Origin: Xanthomonas sp. CFBP 8443
GTDB taxonomy: Bacteria; Pseudomonadota; Gammaproteobacteria; Xanthomonadales; Xanthomonadaceae
Assembly (NCBI RefSeq): GCF_025666195.1
Contig: NZ_CP102592.1
Coordinates: 3,410,001 to 3,474,000, forward strand
Length of the DNA: 64,000 bases
Direction of reading: 5' to 3'
Numbering within the stretch: the stretch's first letter is position 1; every line of letters begins with the position of its first letter. The position numbers and the translations under genes are program-made. The notes beneath the pieces are model-generated. The model was not told the origin of the DNA. It saw only the letters and a program-made list of their open reading frames with translations, and did not search any database. Shown here in pieces: positions 17,459 to 26,281 of this stretch.

Positions 17459-18430
17459 ATGTCCCCAGTCGTCGGCATTGACGTCGCCAAGCGCAGTTTC
17501 GACCTGGCCATCGACCTGGCCAATGGCAAATACCGCACCAAGGCCAAGCTTCCCAACGATCCGAAGGGCTTCCAGGCCTTGCACGCGTGGCTGCAGACGC
17601 ACGCGCAGGCGGACAGCTGGATCGTGATGGAAGCCACCGGCACCTACCACGAGGCGCTGGCCGAGTTCGTGCATGGGTTGGGCTACCGCGTGTGCGTACT
17701 CAACCCAGCACAGATGGCGCTGTATGCACGCAGCCAGCTGACCCGGGTCAAGACCGACCGCAGCGATGCCAAGCTGATCGCCAGCTACGGCCAGCGCCAT
17801 GCGGCGCAGCTGCGGCCCTGGCAACCCGACCCGCCGGCGCTCAAGCAGCTCAAGGCGCTGGTGCGGCGCCGGGACGACCTGCTGCAGATGCTGCAGATGG
17901 AGCGCAACCGCCTGGACGTCGCGGCGCGCGTGGTGCGCGACTCGATCCTGGAGAGCATCGACCACCTGCAGGCACGCATCGCGCAGATCGAACGGGCCAT
18001 TGAGGACCATATCGACCAGGACCCGACCTTGCGCGGGCAGCGCGACCTGCTGGTGAGCATCGATGGGATCGCCGACACCAGCGCGGCGTTGATGCTGGCC
18101 GAGCTTGGCAATGTGGAGCGCTTCGCCCACGCCTCGGCGGTGACCGCCTTTGCCGGGCTCAACCCCCGGCTGCAGGAGTCCGGCAAGCGCCAGGGCCAGG
18201 TCTGCATCTCCCGCACCGGCTCCCCGCGCCTGCGTGCGGGCCTGTACATGCCGGCCCTGGTCGCCATGACCCACAATCCGGTCGTCCGTGCGCTGAAGCA
18301 GCGCCTGCGCGAACGCGGCAAAGCCGGCAAGCAAATCGTCTGCGCCGCCATGCGCAAGTTGCTGCATCTTGCCTACGGCGTCCTCAAATCAAACACGCCA
18401 TTCGATCCTCAAAAGGCCATTGCCTGTTAG
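17459..18430 (+). CDS. IS110-family recombinase (transposase)
   Basis: A 323-residue IS110 recombinase. The N-terminal RuvC-like domain starts SPVVGIDVAKRSFDLAID, with acidic residues in VMEATGTY and KTDRSDAKLIA. A coiled-coil spacer runs from residue 125 to 190. The C-terminal Transposase_20 domain begins SIDGIADTSAALMLAELGN and has the conserved serine in LQESGKRQGQV, then SRTGSPRLRAGLYMPAL. The start at 17459 follows a good GGAGGAG ribosome binding site (17447-17453). The protein looks full-length. It is only distantly related to the recombinase at 228. Confidence 0.93.
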   Translation: MSPVVGIDVAKRSFDLAIDLANGKYRTKAKLPNDPKGFQALHAWLQTHAQADSWIVMEATGTYHEALAEFVHGLGYRVCVLNPAQMALYARSQLTRVKTDRSDAKLIASYGQRHAAQLRPWQPDPPALKQLKALVRRRDDLLQMLQMERNRLDVAARVVRDSILESIDHLQARIAQIERAIEDHIDQDPTLRGQRDLLVSIDGIADTSAALMLAELGNVERFAHASAVTAFAGLNPRLQESGKRQGQVCISRTGSPRLRAGLYMPALVAMTHNPVVRALKQRLRERGKAGKQIVCAAMRKLLHLAYGVLKSNTPFDPQKAIAC

Positions 18431-18493
18431 ACGGGAAGACGGTATCTACAGGTCAATCGCAATCGCGCACCTCTCCCGCACAGCTGTATCCCC

Positions 18494-18964
18494 TCACTCC
18501 CCGCGGTACTGACTCTCCGACACCGGCTCCAGCCAGGTCACCGGCGAGCCGTCCACCGCTTCGGCGATGGCGATGTGGGTCATCGCCACCTGCGCGCTGG
18601 CGCCGTGCCAATGCTTGACGCCCGGCGGGATCCACACGATGTCGCCGGGACGGATCTCCTGCGCCGGCTTGCCCCACTCCTGCACGCGGCCGACACCGGC
18701 GGTGACGATCAGGGTCTGGCCCAACGGATGGGTGTGCCAGGCGGTGCGCGCGCCCGGCTCGAAACTGACCGTGGCGCCGCTGATGCGTGCCGGCGCCTGG
18801 CCCTTGAACGGCGCATCGATGCGTACCGCGCCGGTGAAATAGTCCGCCGGACCGGCCGCCGAGGCGGTCGTGCCGGCACGGGTGACGGTGATCGGCCCGG
18901 CGTCCTCGTCCGGGACCGCAGCGGCCATCATCGACAGCGACATGGCAGTGGCGAACAGGCTCAT
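18494..18964 (-). CDS. Cupin protein resembling Mn-dependent (R)-hydroxynitrile lyases
   Basis: A 156-residue single-domain cupin. Motif 1 is [17 protein letters not shown] and motif 2 is [17 protein letters not shown]. The metal ligands His77, His79, Gln83 and His118 line up with those of the bacterial cupin hydroxynitrile lyases (GtHNL type), as does the segment [13 protein letters not shown]. Such proteins cleave or form cyanohydrins in vitro, but their natural role is uncertain. The first 16 residues are hydrophobic ([18 protein letters not shown]) and may be a weak signal peptide. The start is supported by AAGGAG just upstream. It sits alone next to the second IS110 element, downstream of its right end. 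Confidence 0.78.
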   Translation of the reverse strand: MSLFATAMSLSMMAAAVPDEDAGPITVTRAGTTASAAGPADYFTGAVRIDAPFKGQAPARISGATVSFEPGARTAWHTHPLGQTLIVTAGVGRVQEWGKPAQEIRPGDIVWIPPGVKHWHGASAQVAMTHIAIAEAVDGSPVTWLEPVSESQYRGE

Positions 18965-19584
18965 CGGAATCTCCTTGCATGGACGTCTGCACCGACTGTA
19001 GGCGCGCTGCGCCGGCGGCACTAGCCCGCATCGGATTCATGCGGCCATAAGCGCCTCTCATCAATCCTCCGCGTCGTTGAAGCACAGTGGCGCGGTTGCC
19101 CGGAGGGCCGCGCATGAATGGCATGCCCTGCTTCGGCATCGGCGACACGGCCGTCGAACTCCCGCGGTCCGCCAGCATCCGTCCTCGTCGCTTGGAGCCG
19201 CACATTCTTCGCCCACGCAGCGCAGCGGCAATGCGCGCCATGCCCCATGCCACGCCACCGCATGACCGCGACATCGAACGCGACGACCCGCTGCGCGGAA
19301 ATCCAATAGCCGACGGGTTGCCGGAGGCACATCAGCCTTTGCCAGAACAACGCATCGCCGCAGTGCAACATTGCAATAACCGTATAACCGCCGCGATTTA
19401 AATCATTGGTCGTGCGCGAAGGGCGGCGCCTATCCTCGCCCCTGCGCTGGCGCCGCGACATCGTCTACGGTCCTGCGCGACAACGCCGCACCACGCGAGA
19501 CGGCTGCGGCGCGGCAGCGCAGGCAGATGCCTCCGCGCATGCCCAACGACAGACCCGCAACAGCGCAGAGAGGACACACCCACG
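18965..19584. other. 620-bp region without a supported gene
   Basis: Short frames here have no family features. The last 200 bp are less GC-rich; TTGCAA (19371-19376), TATAAC (19383-19388) and TTTAAAT (19397-19403) may belong to the promoter of the sugar transporter at 19585, but no pair has ideal spacing. Nothing else is recognised. Confidence 0.45.
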
Positions 19585-20886
19585 ATGGCAGGACCGATGG
19601 GGCCGGCGGCTCCGCTCCCGAACTCCGCGCCGCTCGCCGGCACCGCACCGTCGTACCGCGCCGCGCTGTCGCTGCTGGCCTCGCTGTTCTTCATGTGGGG
19701 CTTCATCACCGTCATCAACAACACCCTGCTGCCGCACCTGCGCAGCGTGTTCGAACTCAGCTACACCCAGGCCACGCTGATCGAGTCGGTGTGGTTCATC
19801 GCCTACTTCTTCGCCTCGCTGCCGTCGGCCAAGCTGATCGAGCGGATCGGCTACCAGCGCGCGCTGGTGATCGGCCTGGGCATCATGGCGCTCGGCGCGC
19901 TGGGCATGATCGCGGCCGCGCGCCTGGTTTCGTACGGCATCACCCTCGGCTCGCTGTTCGTGATCGCCAGCGGCATCACCTTGCTGCAGGTCGCGGCCAA
20001 TCCGTACGTGGCGGTGATCGGCAGCGCGGACACCGCCTCGTCGCGACTCAACCTGGTGCAGGCGTTCAATTCGGTCGGCACCACCCTGGCACCGCTGTTC
20101 GGCGGCTACCTGATCCTGGGCCGCTCGACCTCGGGCACCGCCAAGGGCGATGCGGTGCTGACCCAGGCCGAACGCCTGGCCGACGCGCAATCGGTGCAAC
20201 TGCCCTATCTCATCGTCGCCGTGGTGCTGGTGCTGCTGGCGGTGGTCATCGCCCGCTTCAAGCTGCCGGCGCTCGGCCAGGCCACCCAGCGCGCCACCGG
20301 CCAGCAGCGCGCCAGCCACTCGCTGTGGCGGCATCGCAACCTGGTGCTCGGCATCCCGGCCATCTTCATTTACCTGATCGCCGAGATCGGCGTGTCCAAC
20401 CTGTTCATCAACTTCGTGTCGCAGCCGCACATCGGCAACCTCACCCACCAGCAGGCCTCGCACTACCTGTTCCTGTTGTGGGGCGGGATGATGGTGGGGC
20501 GCTTCGCCGGCAGCGCGTTGATGCGCCGCATCGCCCCGGAGGCGGTGCTGGCACTGTTCTCGGTCGGCGCGTTCGTGGTGATGCTGCTGACCGTGTTCAC
20601 CACCGGCCATGTCGCGATGTGGTCGCTGATCGCGGTGGGCCTGTTCCATTCGATCATGTTCCCGACCATCTTCACCCTCGGCATCAAGGGCCTGGGGCCG
20701 CTGACCGAGGAAGGCTCCGGCCTGCTGATCATGGCCATCGCCGGCGGCGCGCTGGTGGTCGTGCAGGGTTGGCTGGCCGACCATGTCGGCCTGCAGCGCG
20801 CGTTCCTGCTCACCGCCGTGTGCGAGCTGTACGTGCTGTTCTATGCGCTGTGGGGCGCGAAGACGCCATCGCAGGCAAGCGCCTAG
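19585..20886 (+). CDS. FucP/GluP-family sugar:proton symporter (MFS)
   Basis: A 433-residue inner-membrane transporter with about 12 helices. The opening LASLFFMWGFITVINNTLLP and the later GITLLQVAANPYVAVIG and NSVGTTLAPLFGGYLIL are signatures of the fucose/glucose/galactose-proton symporter family. The loop after helix 7 and ISNLFINFVSQPHIG-like segment also fit. Length is normal. In xanthomonads such carriers move hexoses or N-acetylglucosamine across the inner membrane after TonB-dependent uptake, but no partner genes lie beside it, so the sugar is undetermined. A GAGAGGA stretch some 10 bases before the ATG is the probable ribosome binding site. Confidence 0.9.
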   Translation: MAGPMGPAAPLPNSAPLAGTAPSYRAALSLLASLFFMWGFITVINNTLLPHLRSVFELSYTQATLIESVWFIAYFFASLPSAKLIERIGYQRALVIGLGIMALGALGMIAAARLVSYGITLGSLFVIASGITLLQVAANPYVAVIGSADTASSRLNLVQAFNSVGTTLAPLFGGYLILGRSTSGTAKGDAVLTQAERLADAQSVQLPYLIVAVVLVLLAVVIARFKLPALGQATQRATGQQRASHSLWRHRNLVLGIPAIFIYLIAEIGVSNLFINFVSQPHIGNLTHQQASHYLFLLWGGMMVGRFAGSALMRRIAPEAVLALFSVGAFVVMLLTVFTTGHVAMWSLIAVGLFHSIMFPTIFTLGIKGLGPLTEEGSGLLIMAIAGGALVVVQGWLADHVGLQRAFLLTAVCELYVLFYALWGAKTPSQASA

Positions 20887-21153
20887 CTGCGGCGGTCGGA
20901 GCGACAAGTAGCAGCGCCAGCAGACGCGCTGCAGCGATCCGGCCTGCGCCGGATCGCGCTCGACGGCGGCCGGCCACGCCGACAGCGCACTCGCCTTCGC
21001 CCAGACCGGAGCGTGCGTGCGACCCTGCCGCCGCCGTTCGGTAGACAACCGCAGCATGGCTGTCCGCCAGTCGGCGTTGCCCACGTTGGCTCTGGTGGCA
21101 GACAACCAGATCGCGAAGCCTCTGCCGCCTCGCCTACATCAGGAACCGACACC

Positions 21154-21477
21154 ATGGACGCACGCTTTGTCGCACTCTCCACTCTGTTGCTCGCCGCTTC
21201 GACCTTCGCCGCGCCGGCCGCCGCCAAAGGCACGCAGCTCGACTGCCAGCCCGGCTCGCAAGCGGTCTGCGAAGAATGGTGCACGCATGCCGGCGGCGGC
21301 ATGTCCAGCAACCCGGACGGCTCGGTCACCTGCACGGTGATGGCGTCGGCACGCAGCAAGAAGGGATTCGCCTTGCCGGAGGGCAGCTATCAGATCAGGA
21401 AGATCGCCGACGACCCTGGCCACGGCAAGGCCTCCGGCGCCGACACCGCGCCCCCCAAGGCGAAGGACAAGCACTAG
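21154..21477 (+). CDS. Small secreted cysteine-containing hypothetical protein
   Basis: A 107-residue protein of unknown family. Residues 1-24 are a typical signal peptide (FVALSTLLLAASTFAAPAAA), with cleavage expected after Ala23 or Ala24. The mature part has four cysteines: C in QLDCQ, two in AVCEEWCTHAGGG and one in VTCTVM, spaced to allow two disulfides. The C-terminus is Lys/Asp-rich and low-complexity (PPKAKDKH). The start at 21154 follows the pattern ACACC-ATG just before the signal peptide; longer in-frame extension upstream lacks features. It is monocistronic. Confidence 0.72.
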   Translation: MDARFVALSTLLLAASTFAAPAAAKGTQLDCQPGSQAVCEEWCTHAGGGMSSNPDGSVTCTVMASARSKKGFALPEGSYQIRKIADDPGHGKASGADTAPPKAKDKH

Positions 21478-22002
21478 GCGCGCCTCGCGCCGCTGTTCCG
21501 GAGGATGCGGAGCGGCGCAACGCGCCGCCACTGCCCGTTGCCGCGGCGTCGCGCCAACATGCCGTTGGCCGTCGTGCGCGCAGCAGCGCAGCCAGAGAGG
21601 TTGCATGGACGTGCTGGCAGCGCGGCTGTGCGGCGCGCGCCTGGACGCCAGCACGCAGGGAGACCGCGCCGGCACATGCCGACCAGACAGCGGCAAGCCG
21701 GCGCGAGCGCCCTGGCGGGCAGGCGCCTTAGCGCCCGGATTGCTCACACATCTCTTTCAAAAACAATAGCTTGAAACGGAAAAAAGCGCTTGTCGCAGCC
21801 GCCGGGAATGGGTACGCTGCGGCGGTCGAAAGAGAGCAGGCCGGATGGTAGCCCGGCCGTCGCCGCATCCAGCGGCGGCATCTCAGCCAATCGGGCACCC
21901 GCGACACCAGCCACCGGCACCGCCCGCCGGTCGACGCAGGTGTGTCCGATGGGGTCTCGCATGTCTCCCCGGCACGCCTTCTTTGCCACAGAAGGAGCGA
22001 GC
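21478..22002. other. 525-bp region without a supported gene
   Basis: No frame here looks like a gene. An AT-richer patch contains the inverted repeat TTTCAA-N10-TTGAAA (21755-21776), which could be an operator or part of a promoter for the small gene at 22003. No other feature was seen. Confidence 0.4.
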
Positions 22003-22368
22003 ATGTACAAGACGACCACCCCGATCCCCTCCGCGCACCCCGTCCTCGCCGCGACGTTGCCGCGTGCGCGCCTTGTCGCGACGCGCGCCGCCGCCACGGG
22101 CGACACGGCACGGCCGCGCTGGCAACGCGATGCGCTGGCGGACCTGTCGATCTGGCGTTGCGACGTGGCCACCGGCAGGCCGGAGCTGCCTGCGCTGCTG
22201 CTCGCGGTGTGGCTGCCCAAGCGAACGCGGACCTGGGAATGGGAAGTGATCGATCCGCGCGGCGATACCAGCCTGACCGAGGGCGCCAGCGATTCGCATG
22301 CGCTCGCGCGGGCGGCGGCCGAAGCGTGGACACGGCTGCGCTTCGGCGATGTGCTCGAGCGCGGCTGA
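22003..22368 (+). CDS. Hypothetical protein
   Basis: A 121-residue protein not assigned to a family. A good GAAGGAG ribosome binding site (21991-21997) supports the ATG at 22003. The middle is rich in Trp (RPRWQRDALADLSIWRCDV; RTRTWEWEVIDPRGD), and the end is an Ala-rich helix (SDSHALARAAAEAWTRLRFG). There is no signal peptide or membrane segment. The pattern of a short beta-rich core followed by a helix may suggest a small single-domain protein. It is followed by a decayed gene remnant on the other strand. Confidence 0.6.
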   Translation: MYKTTTPIPSAHPVLAATLPRARLVATRAAATGDTARPRWQRDALADLSIWRCDVATGRPELPALLLAVWLPKRTRTWEWEVIDPRGDTSLTEGASDSHALARAAAEAWTRLRFGDVLERG

Positions 22369-22494
22369 TACGCGCGGCGGACGCCGGCGCGCCGACGTGG
22401 ATCGAACGTACCGTACGCGACGCCTTGCCGAGCTTCCCTTAGTGGATTGCCCGGCCTCGGCCGCCGCCAACGGCTGTCGCTGCGGCGGCGGCGA

Positions 22495-22640
22495 TCAGGT
22501 CGGGGCGATGATGCCGGCGGCCATGAACAGCGAGGCCTTCAACAGCGCGGTTGAGATGTGGAACAACGCCGGCCACCACCAGCGTCGGCGTGGACAGCCC
22601 GAACGGCATGGCGATCAGCCCCAGGTGCGAGACGCGCTCA
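22495..22640 (-). pseudogene. Remnant of a proton-translocating antiporter/NuoL-family subunit
   Basis: On the minus strand ERVSHLGLIAMPFGLSTP, then VVAGVV, is followed after a one-base frame change by HISTALLKASLFMAAGIIAP and a stop at 22495. Together these resemble the S-x-x-HLGLI region and the H-x-x-x-H/A-x-x-KASLF-x-AAG helix of NuoL/NuoM and Mrp-type antiporter subunits. Only about 45 codons survive, split by a frameshift and with no start or flanking homology, so it cannot be functional. The match is by eye to the family pattern. An alternative is chance resemblance, but two adjacent motifs in order make that unlikely. Confidence 0.5.
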
Positions 22641-22745
22641 GCCGCCGGCGCGCCGCGGCCATGCGTGCGCCGGCCGCAGCCCGCAACCGGCAACCGGCAA
22701 GCGCTGCAGCTACAACCGCACCCACGCCGCCGAAAGCGCTGCGCC

Positions 22746-23234
22746 CTACCCCGCGCAGCGCGCGCACAGGCCGTGCACTTCCAGGGTCTGCGCCTGCGGC
22801 TGGAAACCCAGCGCCTTGGCGCGCTGCTCCAGTTGCGCGACCACGTCGCGGTCCTCCAGTTCGACCGCGCTGTGGCAGCGGTCGCAGATCAGGAACGGCA
22901 CCGAGTGCTGGGCGCTGCTGGGGTGGTGGCAGGCGACGAAGGCGTTGACCGACTCGAGCTTGTGCACGAAGCCGTTGGCCATCAGGAAATCCAGCGCGCG
23001 GTACACGGTGGGCGGCGCGTCGGCGCCCACGCTCTTGCCCTCGCGCACCCATTCCAGCAGTTCGTAGGCCTTCACCGGGCGCGCCGCTTCGGCGATCAGG
23101 CGCAGCACGTTGGCGCGGATCGGGGTCAGCCGCAGCCCGCGTTCGCGGCTCACCCGCTCCACCACCTTGACGAAGTCGTCGGCGTCGTGGACGTGGTGGT
23201 GCGGCTCGGTGCAGGCGGTCTTCTTGCTGGACAT
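22746..23234 (-). CDS. zur: Zinc uptake regulator Zur (Fur family)
   Basis: A 162-residue Fur-family repressor that shuts off zinc uptake genes when loaded with zinc. The DNA-binding domain spans residues 25-85 (GLRLTPIRANVLRLIAEAAR, then PPTVYRALDFLMANGFVHKL). The dimerisation domain carries CHHPSSAQHSVPFLICDRCH and the C-terminal LCARCAG; the paired CxxC motifs bind structural zinc as in Zur. The His-rich N-terminus (EPHHHVHDADD) is typical of Xanthomonas Zur. It begins 16 bp after gltX ends and is probably transcribed with it. Confidence 0.88.
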   Translation of the reverse strand: MSSKKTACTEPHHHVHDADDFVKVVERVSRERGLRLTPIRANVLRLIAEAARPVKAYELLEWVREGKSVGADAPPTVYRALDFLMANGFVHKLESVNAFVACHHPSSAQHSVPFLICDRCHSAVELEDRDVVAQLEQRAKALGFQPQAQTLEVHGLCARCAG

Positions 23235-23250
23235 GGGCTTCTCCGGGGAA

Positions 23251-24657
23251 TCAGCTTCCCGCTGGGATCTTGATGAGCGCGGCGTCGATGCGTTTCAAGG
23301 CCTGCTCGCGCCCGGCCAGGTAGACCGTATGCGAGATGTCCGGGCTGACCTGGGTGCCGGTGATGGCCACGCGCAGCGGCTGCGCCACCTTGCCCATGCC
23401 GATCTCCAGCGCCGCGGCGGCGTCGTGCAGCGCGGCGGCCACGCCGTCCACGCTCCACTCGCCCAGCGCGGCGAGCAGCTCGCGCGCCTTGCCCAGCGCC
23501 AGTTCCGCGCCCGGCTTGAGGTGCTTGGCCACGGCCGCGTCGTCGTAGGTCTCCAGCGGCCGGTACCAGACCAGCGCCTTCTCGGCCATTTCCTTCAGCG
23601 TCTGCACGCGCTCGCGCAGCGCCACCACCACGTCGGCGGCGGCCGGGCCGGCGGCCGGGTCGATGCCGAGCCTGGCCAGTTGGTAGTCCAGCTGCGGCGC
23701 GATCGTGGCCGGGTCGTCGCTCTTCAGGTAGTGCTGGTTGACCCAACCGAGCTTGGCCATGTCCAGCCGCGCGGCCTTGGAGTTGACGTCCTTGACGTCG
23801 AACAGATCGATCAGTTCCTGGCGGCCGAACAGTTCCTGGTCGCCGTGCGACCAGCCCAGCCGCGCCAGGTAGTTGATCAGCGCGTGCGGCAGGTAGCCGG
23901 CGTCCTTGTACTGCATCACGTCGGCCGCGCCGGTGCGCTTGGACAGCTTGGCGCCCTGCTCGTCCAGGATCATCGGCATGTGCGCGAACTTCGGCACCGG
24001 CGCGCCCAGCGCCTCGTAGATATTGATCTGGCGCGGGGTGTTGTTGATGTGGTCGTCGCCGCGGATGACCTCGGTGATGCCCATGTCCCAGTCGTCCACC
24101 ACCACCGCGAAGTTGTAGGTGGGGTAGCCGTCGGGGCGCAGGATCACCATGTCGTCGAGCTCGCTGTTGGCGATCTCGATGCGGCCCTTGATCAGGTCGT
24201 CGAACACCACGCTGCCGCCTTCGGGGTTCTTGAAGCGGACCACGCGGTTCGGATCGTCGCGGTGCGGCAGGTGCTGCTCGCGCGCCGCGCCGTTGTAGCG
24301 CGGCTTTTCCTGCTTGGCCATCGCCGCCTCGCGCATGGCGTCCAGTTCCTCGCGGGTCTCGTAGGCGTAGTAGGCCTTGCCGGCGGCGAGCAGCTGCGCA
24401 GCCACTTCCTGGTAGCGGGCGATGCGCTGGGTCTGGTAGATGGGGCCTTCGTCGTAGTCCAGGCCCAGCCACTGCATCGCTTCGAGGATCGCGTCGATCG
24501 CCGCCTGGGTGCTGCGCTCGCGGTCGGTGTCCTCGATGCGCAGCACGAACTCGCCGCCGCGGTGGCGCGCCTCCAGCCAGCAGTACAGCGCGGTGCGCGC
24601 GCCGCCGATGTGCAGGTAACCGGTGGGACTGGGGGCGAAACGGGTGCGGCAGGCCAT
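23251..24657 (-). CDS. gltX: Glutamyl-tRNA synthetase
   Basis: A 468-residue class I aminoacyl-tRNA synthetase that charges tRNA-Glu in the cytoplasm. The HIGH motif is [18 protein letters not shown] at residues 8-25, the KMSKS motif is [12 protein letters not shown] near residue 240. The family segments [11 protein letters not shown] and [18 protein letters not shown] are present. The C-terminal anticodon-binding helical domain is complete. On the minus strand TAAAAT about 35 bp upstream of the start may be the -10. zur follows 16 bp downstream. Confidence 0.97.
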   Translation of the reverse strand: MACRTRFAPSPTGYLHIGGARTALYCWLEARHRGGEFVLRIEDTDRERSTQAAIDAILEAMQWLGLDYDEGPIYQTQRIARYQEVAAQLLAAGKAYYAYETREELDAMREAAMAKQEKPRYNGAAREQHLPHRDDPNRVVRFKNPEGGSVVFDDLIKGRIEIANSELDDMVILRPDGYPTYNFAVVVDDWDMGITEVIRGDDHINNTPRQINIYEALGAPVPKFAHMPMILDEQGAKLSKRTGAADVMQYKDAGYLPHALINYLARLGWSHGDQELFGRQELIDLFDVKDVNSKAARLDMAKLGWVNQHYLKSDDPATIAPQLDYQLARLGIDPAAGPAAADVVVALRERVQTLKEMAEKALVWYRPLETYDDAAVAKHLKPGAELALGKARELLAALGEWSVDGVAAALHDAAAALEIGMGKVAQPLRVAITGTQVSPDISHTVYLAGREQALKRIDAALIKIPAGS

Positions 24658-24750
24658 GGAACGCTCGGAGCAAACGGGAATCGGGCGATTTTACCCTGGC
24701 CTGCCTTGCGGTGCCCGGAGGCAGCCGGTGCCATGCCTAGGCTCTTCCAT

Positions 24751-24819
24751 TGTAGGAGCGGCTTCAGCCGCGACAGGCACTATCGGCAACGCCTGTCGCG
24801 GCTGAAGCCGCTCCTACAA
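24751..24819. repeat. Intact REP palindrome pair
   Basis: TGTAGGAGCGGCTTCAGCCGC at 24751 is followed after about 25 bp by its full complement, ending GAAGCCGCTCCTACAA. The arms would form a long stem-loop. It lies between gltX and the DUF3616 gene and might end or stabilise transcripts. The right arm contains the exact target sequence that the first IS110 element's guides recognise. Confidence 0.93.
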
Positions 24820-24875
24820 AAGGCCCTGAACCTTGGTCGTTCACCCGGCGCCTGTCACCACAATTGGGGTTGGCG

Positions 24876-25958
24876 CTAGCGCAGCAGGTCGCCATGCACC
24901 ACGCATTCGCCGTCGCTGCGCGCCAGGCCCGGGGCGTCGTACAGCACCAGCCAGCTCGGCACGCCCGCGGTCAGCGCCGGCGGCAGGCTGCACAGCGCTT
25001 CGGCGCGGTCGCTGTCCTCGCCGTGCGGCAACACCAGCGACTTGACCAGCTCGCGCTGAAACCGCACCGGTGCGCGGTTGTCGGCCAACGCGGTGCGCGC
25101 GCCGGGCCAGCGGAACAGGCGGATCTCGCCGTTCAGCACCATGGTCGGGCCGGCCAGCAGGTACAGGTCGTCGCCGTGGAAATGCAGGTCGCGCACGCCC
25201 AGCCCGCCCAGTTGCAGGAAATGCTTGCGCAGCAAGGTGCCCTCGTCGTCCAGCGGCACCAGCCGCAGGTAGTCGTGGTGCGCTTCCACCGCGATCTCCA
25301 GCAGCCCGGCCCAGCCGCGCAGCACCGGGCCGCGCAGGCCCAGCAGCAGGCGCTGGCCGTCCACCGCCATGCCTTCGATGTCGAAGCCGTTGTCCTTGCC
25401 GGGGATCTTCAGGTAGGCGCCGAAATGCGGGTCGTCCTCGAGCAGCGCGGTGAGCTGGTTGTGCTTGGCGTCGCCCTTCAGCCGCAGCGCGCGGCGGCCG
25501 TCGGCGGCTTCGCGCACCAGCTGCGGCGCGCCGTCGGCGTCGTGCTCGATCGGCAGGCAGGCGAGCAGGCGGCGGTTGGCGTCGAGCTTGAGCTTGGCCA
25601 GGCGCTTGCCGTTGTCGGCGTCGTCGCGGTCGGGCTTGGCGTTCTTGCGCTTCATGCCGTGCGAACCGACCACCCACAGGTAGCCGGGCGACAGCGCCAT
25701 GCCCTCCAGGTCGGCCTCGTCGTCGCGGTCGCCGGGCAGGTCGAGCAGATCGCCCAGCGCGAAACTGCGGCCTTCGCCGAAGCGCAGCGTTTCCTCGCCG
25801 ACCGGCGCCAGCGCGTGCAGGCGGTCGACCGCGCAGGCCTCGTCGCCGGCCACCCACAGCCAGTCGTCGGTGAAGGCGGCGCCGGACAGGTTGGCGTGGA
25901 CCAGCGCGCCGGGCGCGAATTCGAGGCGCACGGCGTGCGGCTGCAGGGTCTTGGGCAT
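24876..25958 (-). CDS. DUF3616 domain-containing protein
   Basis: A 360-residue protein of the DUF3616 family, predicted beta-propeller-like from repeated strands such as DDWLWVAGDEACAVDRLHAL, DLEGMALSPGYLWVVGSHG, FDIEGMAVDGQRLLLGLRGP and LHFHGDDLYLLAGPTMVLNG. The repeated D-x-EG motif is characteristic. No signal peptide is seen from the ATG at 25958, so it is probably cytoplasmic. The family has no assigned biochemical function. It is a single gene, flanked by a REP pair on one side and a 320-bp empty region on the other. Confidence 0.82.
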   Translation of the reverse strand: MPKTLQPHAVRLEFAPGALVHANLSGAAFTDDWLWVAGDEACAVDRLHALAPVGEETLRFGEGRSFALGDLLDLPGDRDDEADLEGMALSPGYLWVVGSHGMKRKNAKPDRDDADNGKRLAKLKLDANRRLLACLPIEHDADGAPQLVREAADGRRALRLKGDAKHNQLTALLEDDPHFGAYLKIPGKDNGFDIEGMAVDGQRLLLGLRGPVLRGWAGLLEIAVEAHHDYLRLVPLDDEGTLLRKHFLQLGGLGVRDLHFHGDDLYLLAGPTMVLNGEIRLFRWPGARTALADNRAPVRFQRELVKSLVLPHGEDSDRAEALCSLPPALTAGVPSWLVLYDAPGLARSDGECVVHGDLLR

Positions 25959-26281
25959 GGGGCGATGGGCCGGTAGCGGAGCGGAGGCGACAGCAGAACG
26001 CATCGTGCGTTCGGATGGCGTGTGCTGCACGGGCACGGGGCACCGCGGCGCGAGACGATCGCACGCTCGGCGCCACGCCGGGTGCGGCGAGCGGAGGCGG
26101 GTCCCATGCGCGGCATCGCAGCGCGCCTAGGCGTCTGTGCGCCTGCCCGCGCGGCGGCAGCGCAATCCAAAGCAGCCGGCACCACGCGCACAACGGCCTC
26201 GCTCCTCCGCTCCGTTTCCGCGCACACGATTGCCGAGTACGCATTCGAGCGCCGCGGCGATGCCGGCCGCGCCAGCCAGCG
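25959..26281. other. 323-bp intergenic region upstream of the DUF3616 gene
   Basis: No gene, repeat or clear promoter pair is visible. It must hold the promoter of the DUF3616 gene and the 3-prime end of the nitrilase operon transcript. Confidence 0.4.

Larger units (their letters stand above)
17215..18447 (+). mobile_element. Second IS110-family insertion sequence in a REP target
   Basis: The element runs from the CT core at 17215-17216 to the CT core at 18446-18447, with a 240-nt non-coding leader and one recombinase gene. Deleting it rejoins GCCGCTCCT to ACAGG and restores the REP arm. The insertion point is two bases further along the REP arm than in the first element. The recombinase and leader sequence differ from the first element, so this is an independent insertion by a different IS. 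Boundaries are inferred from the REP halves. Confidence 0.86.

Noticed and set aside
19021..19461. A 146-codon minus-strand frame in the gap before the sugar transporter
   Set aside because: Composition is that of random GC-rich sequence, with no ribosome binding site, motif or context.
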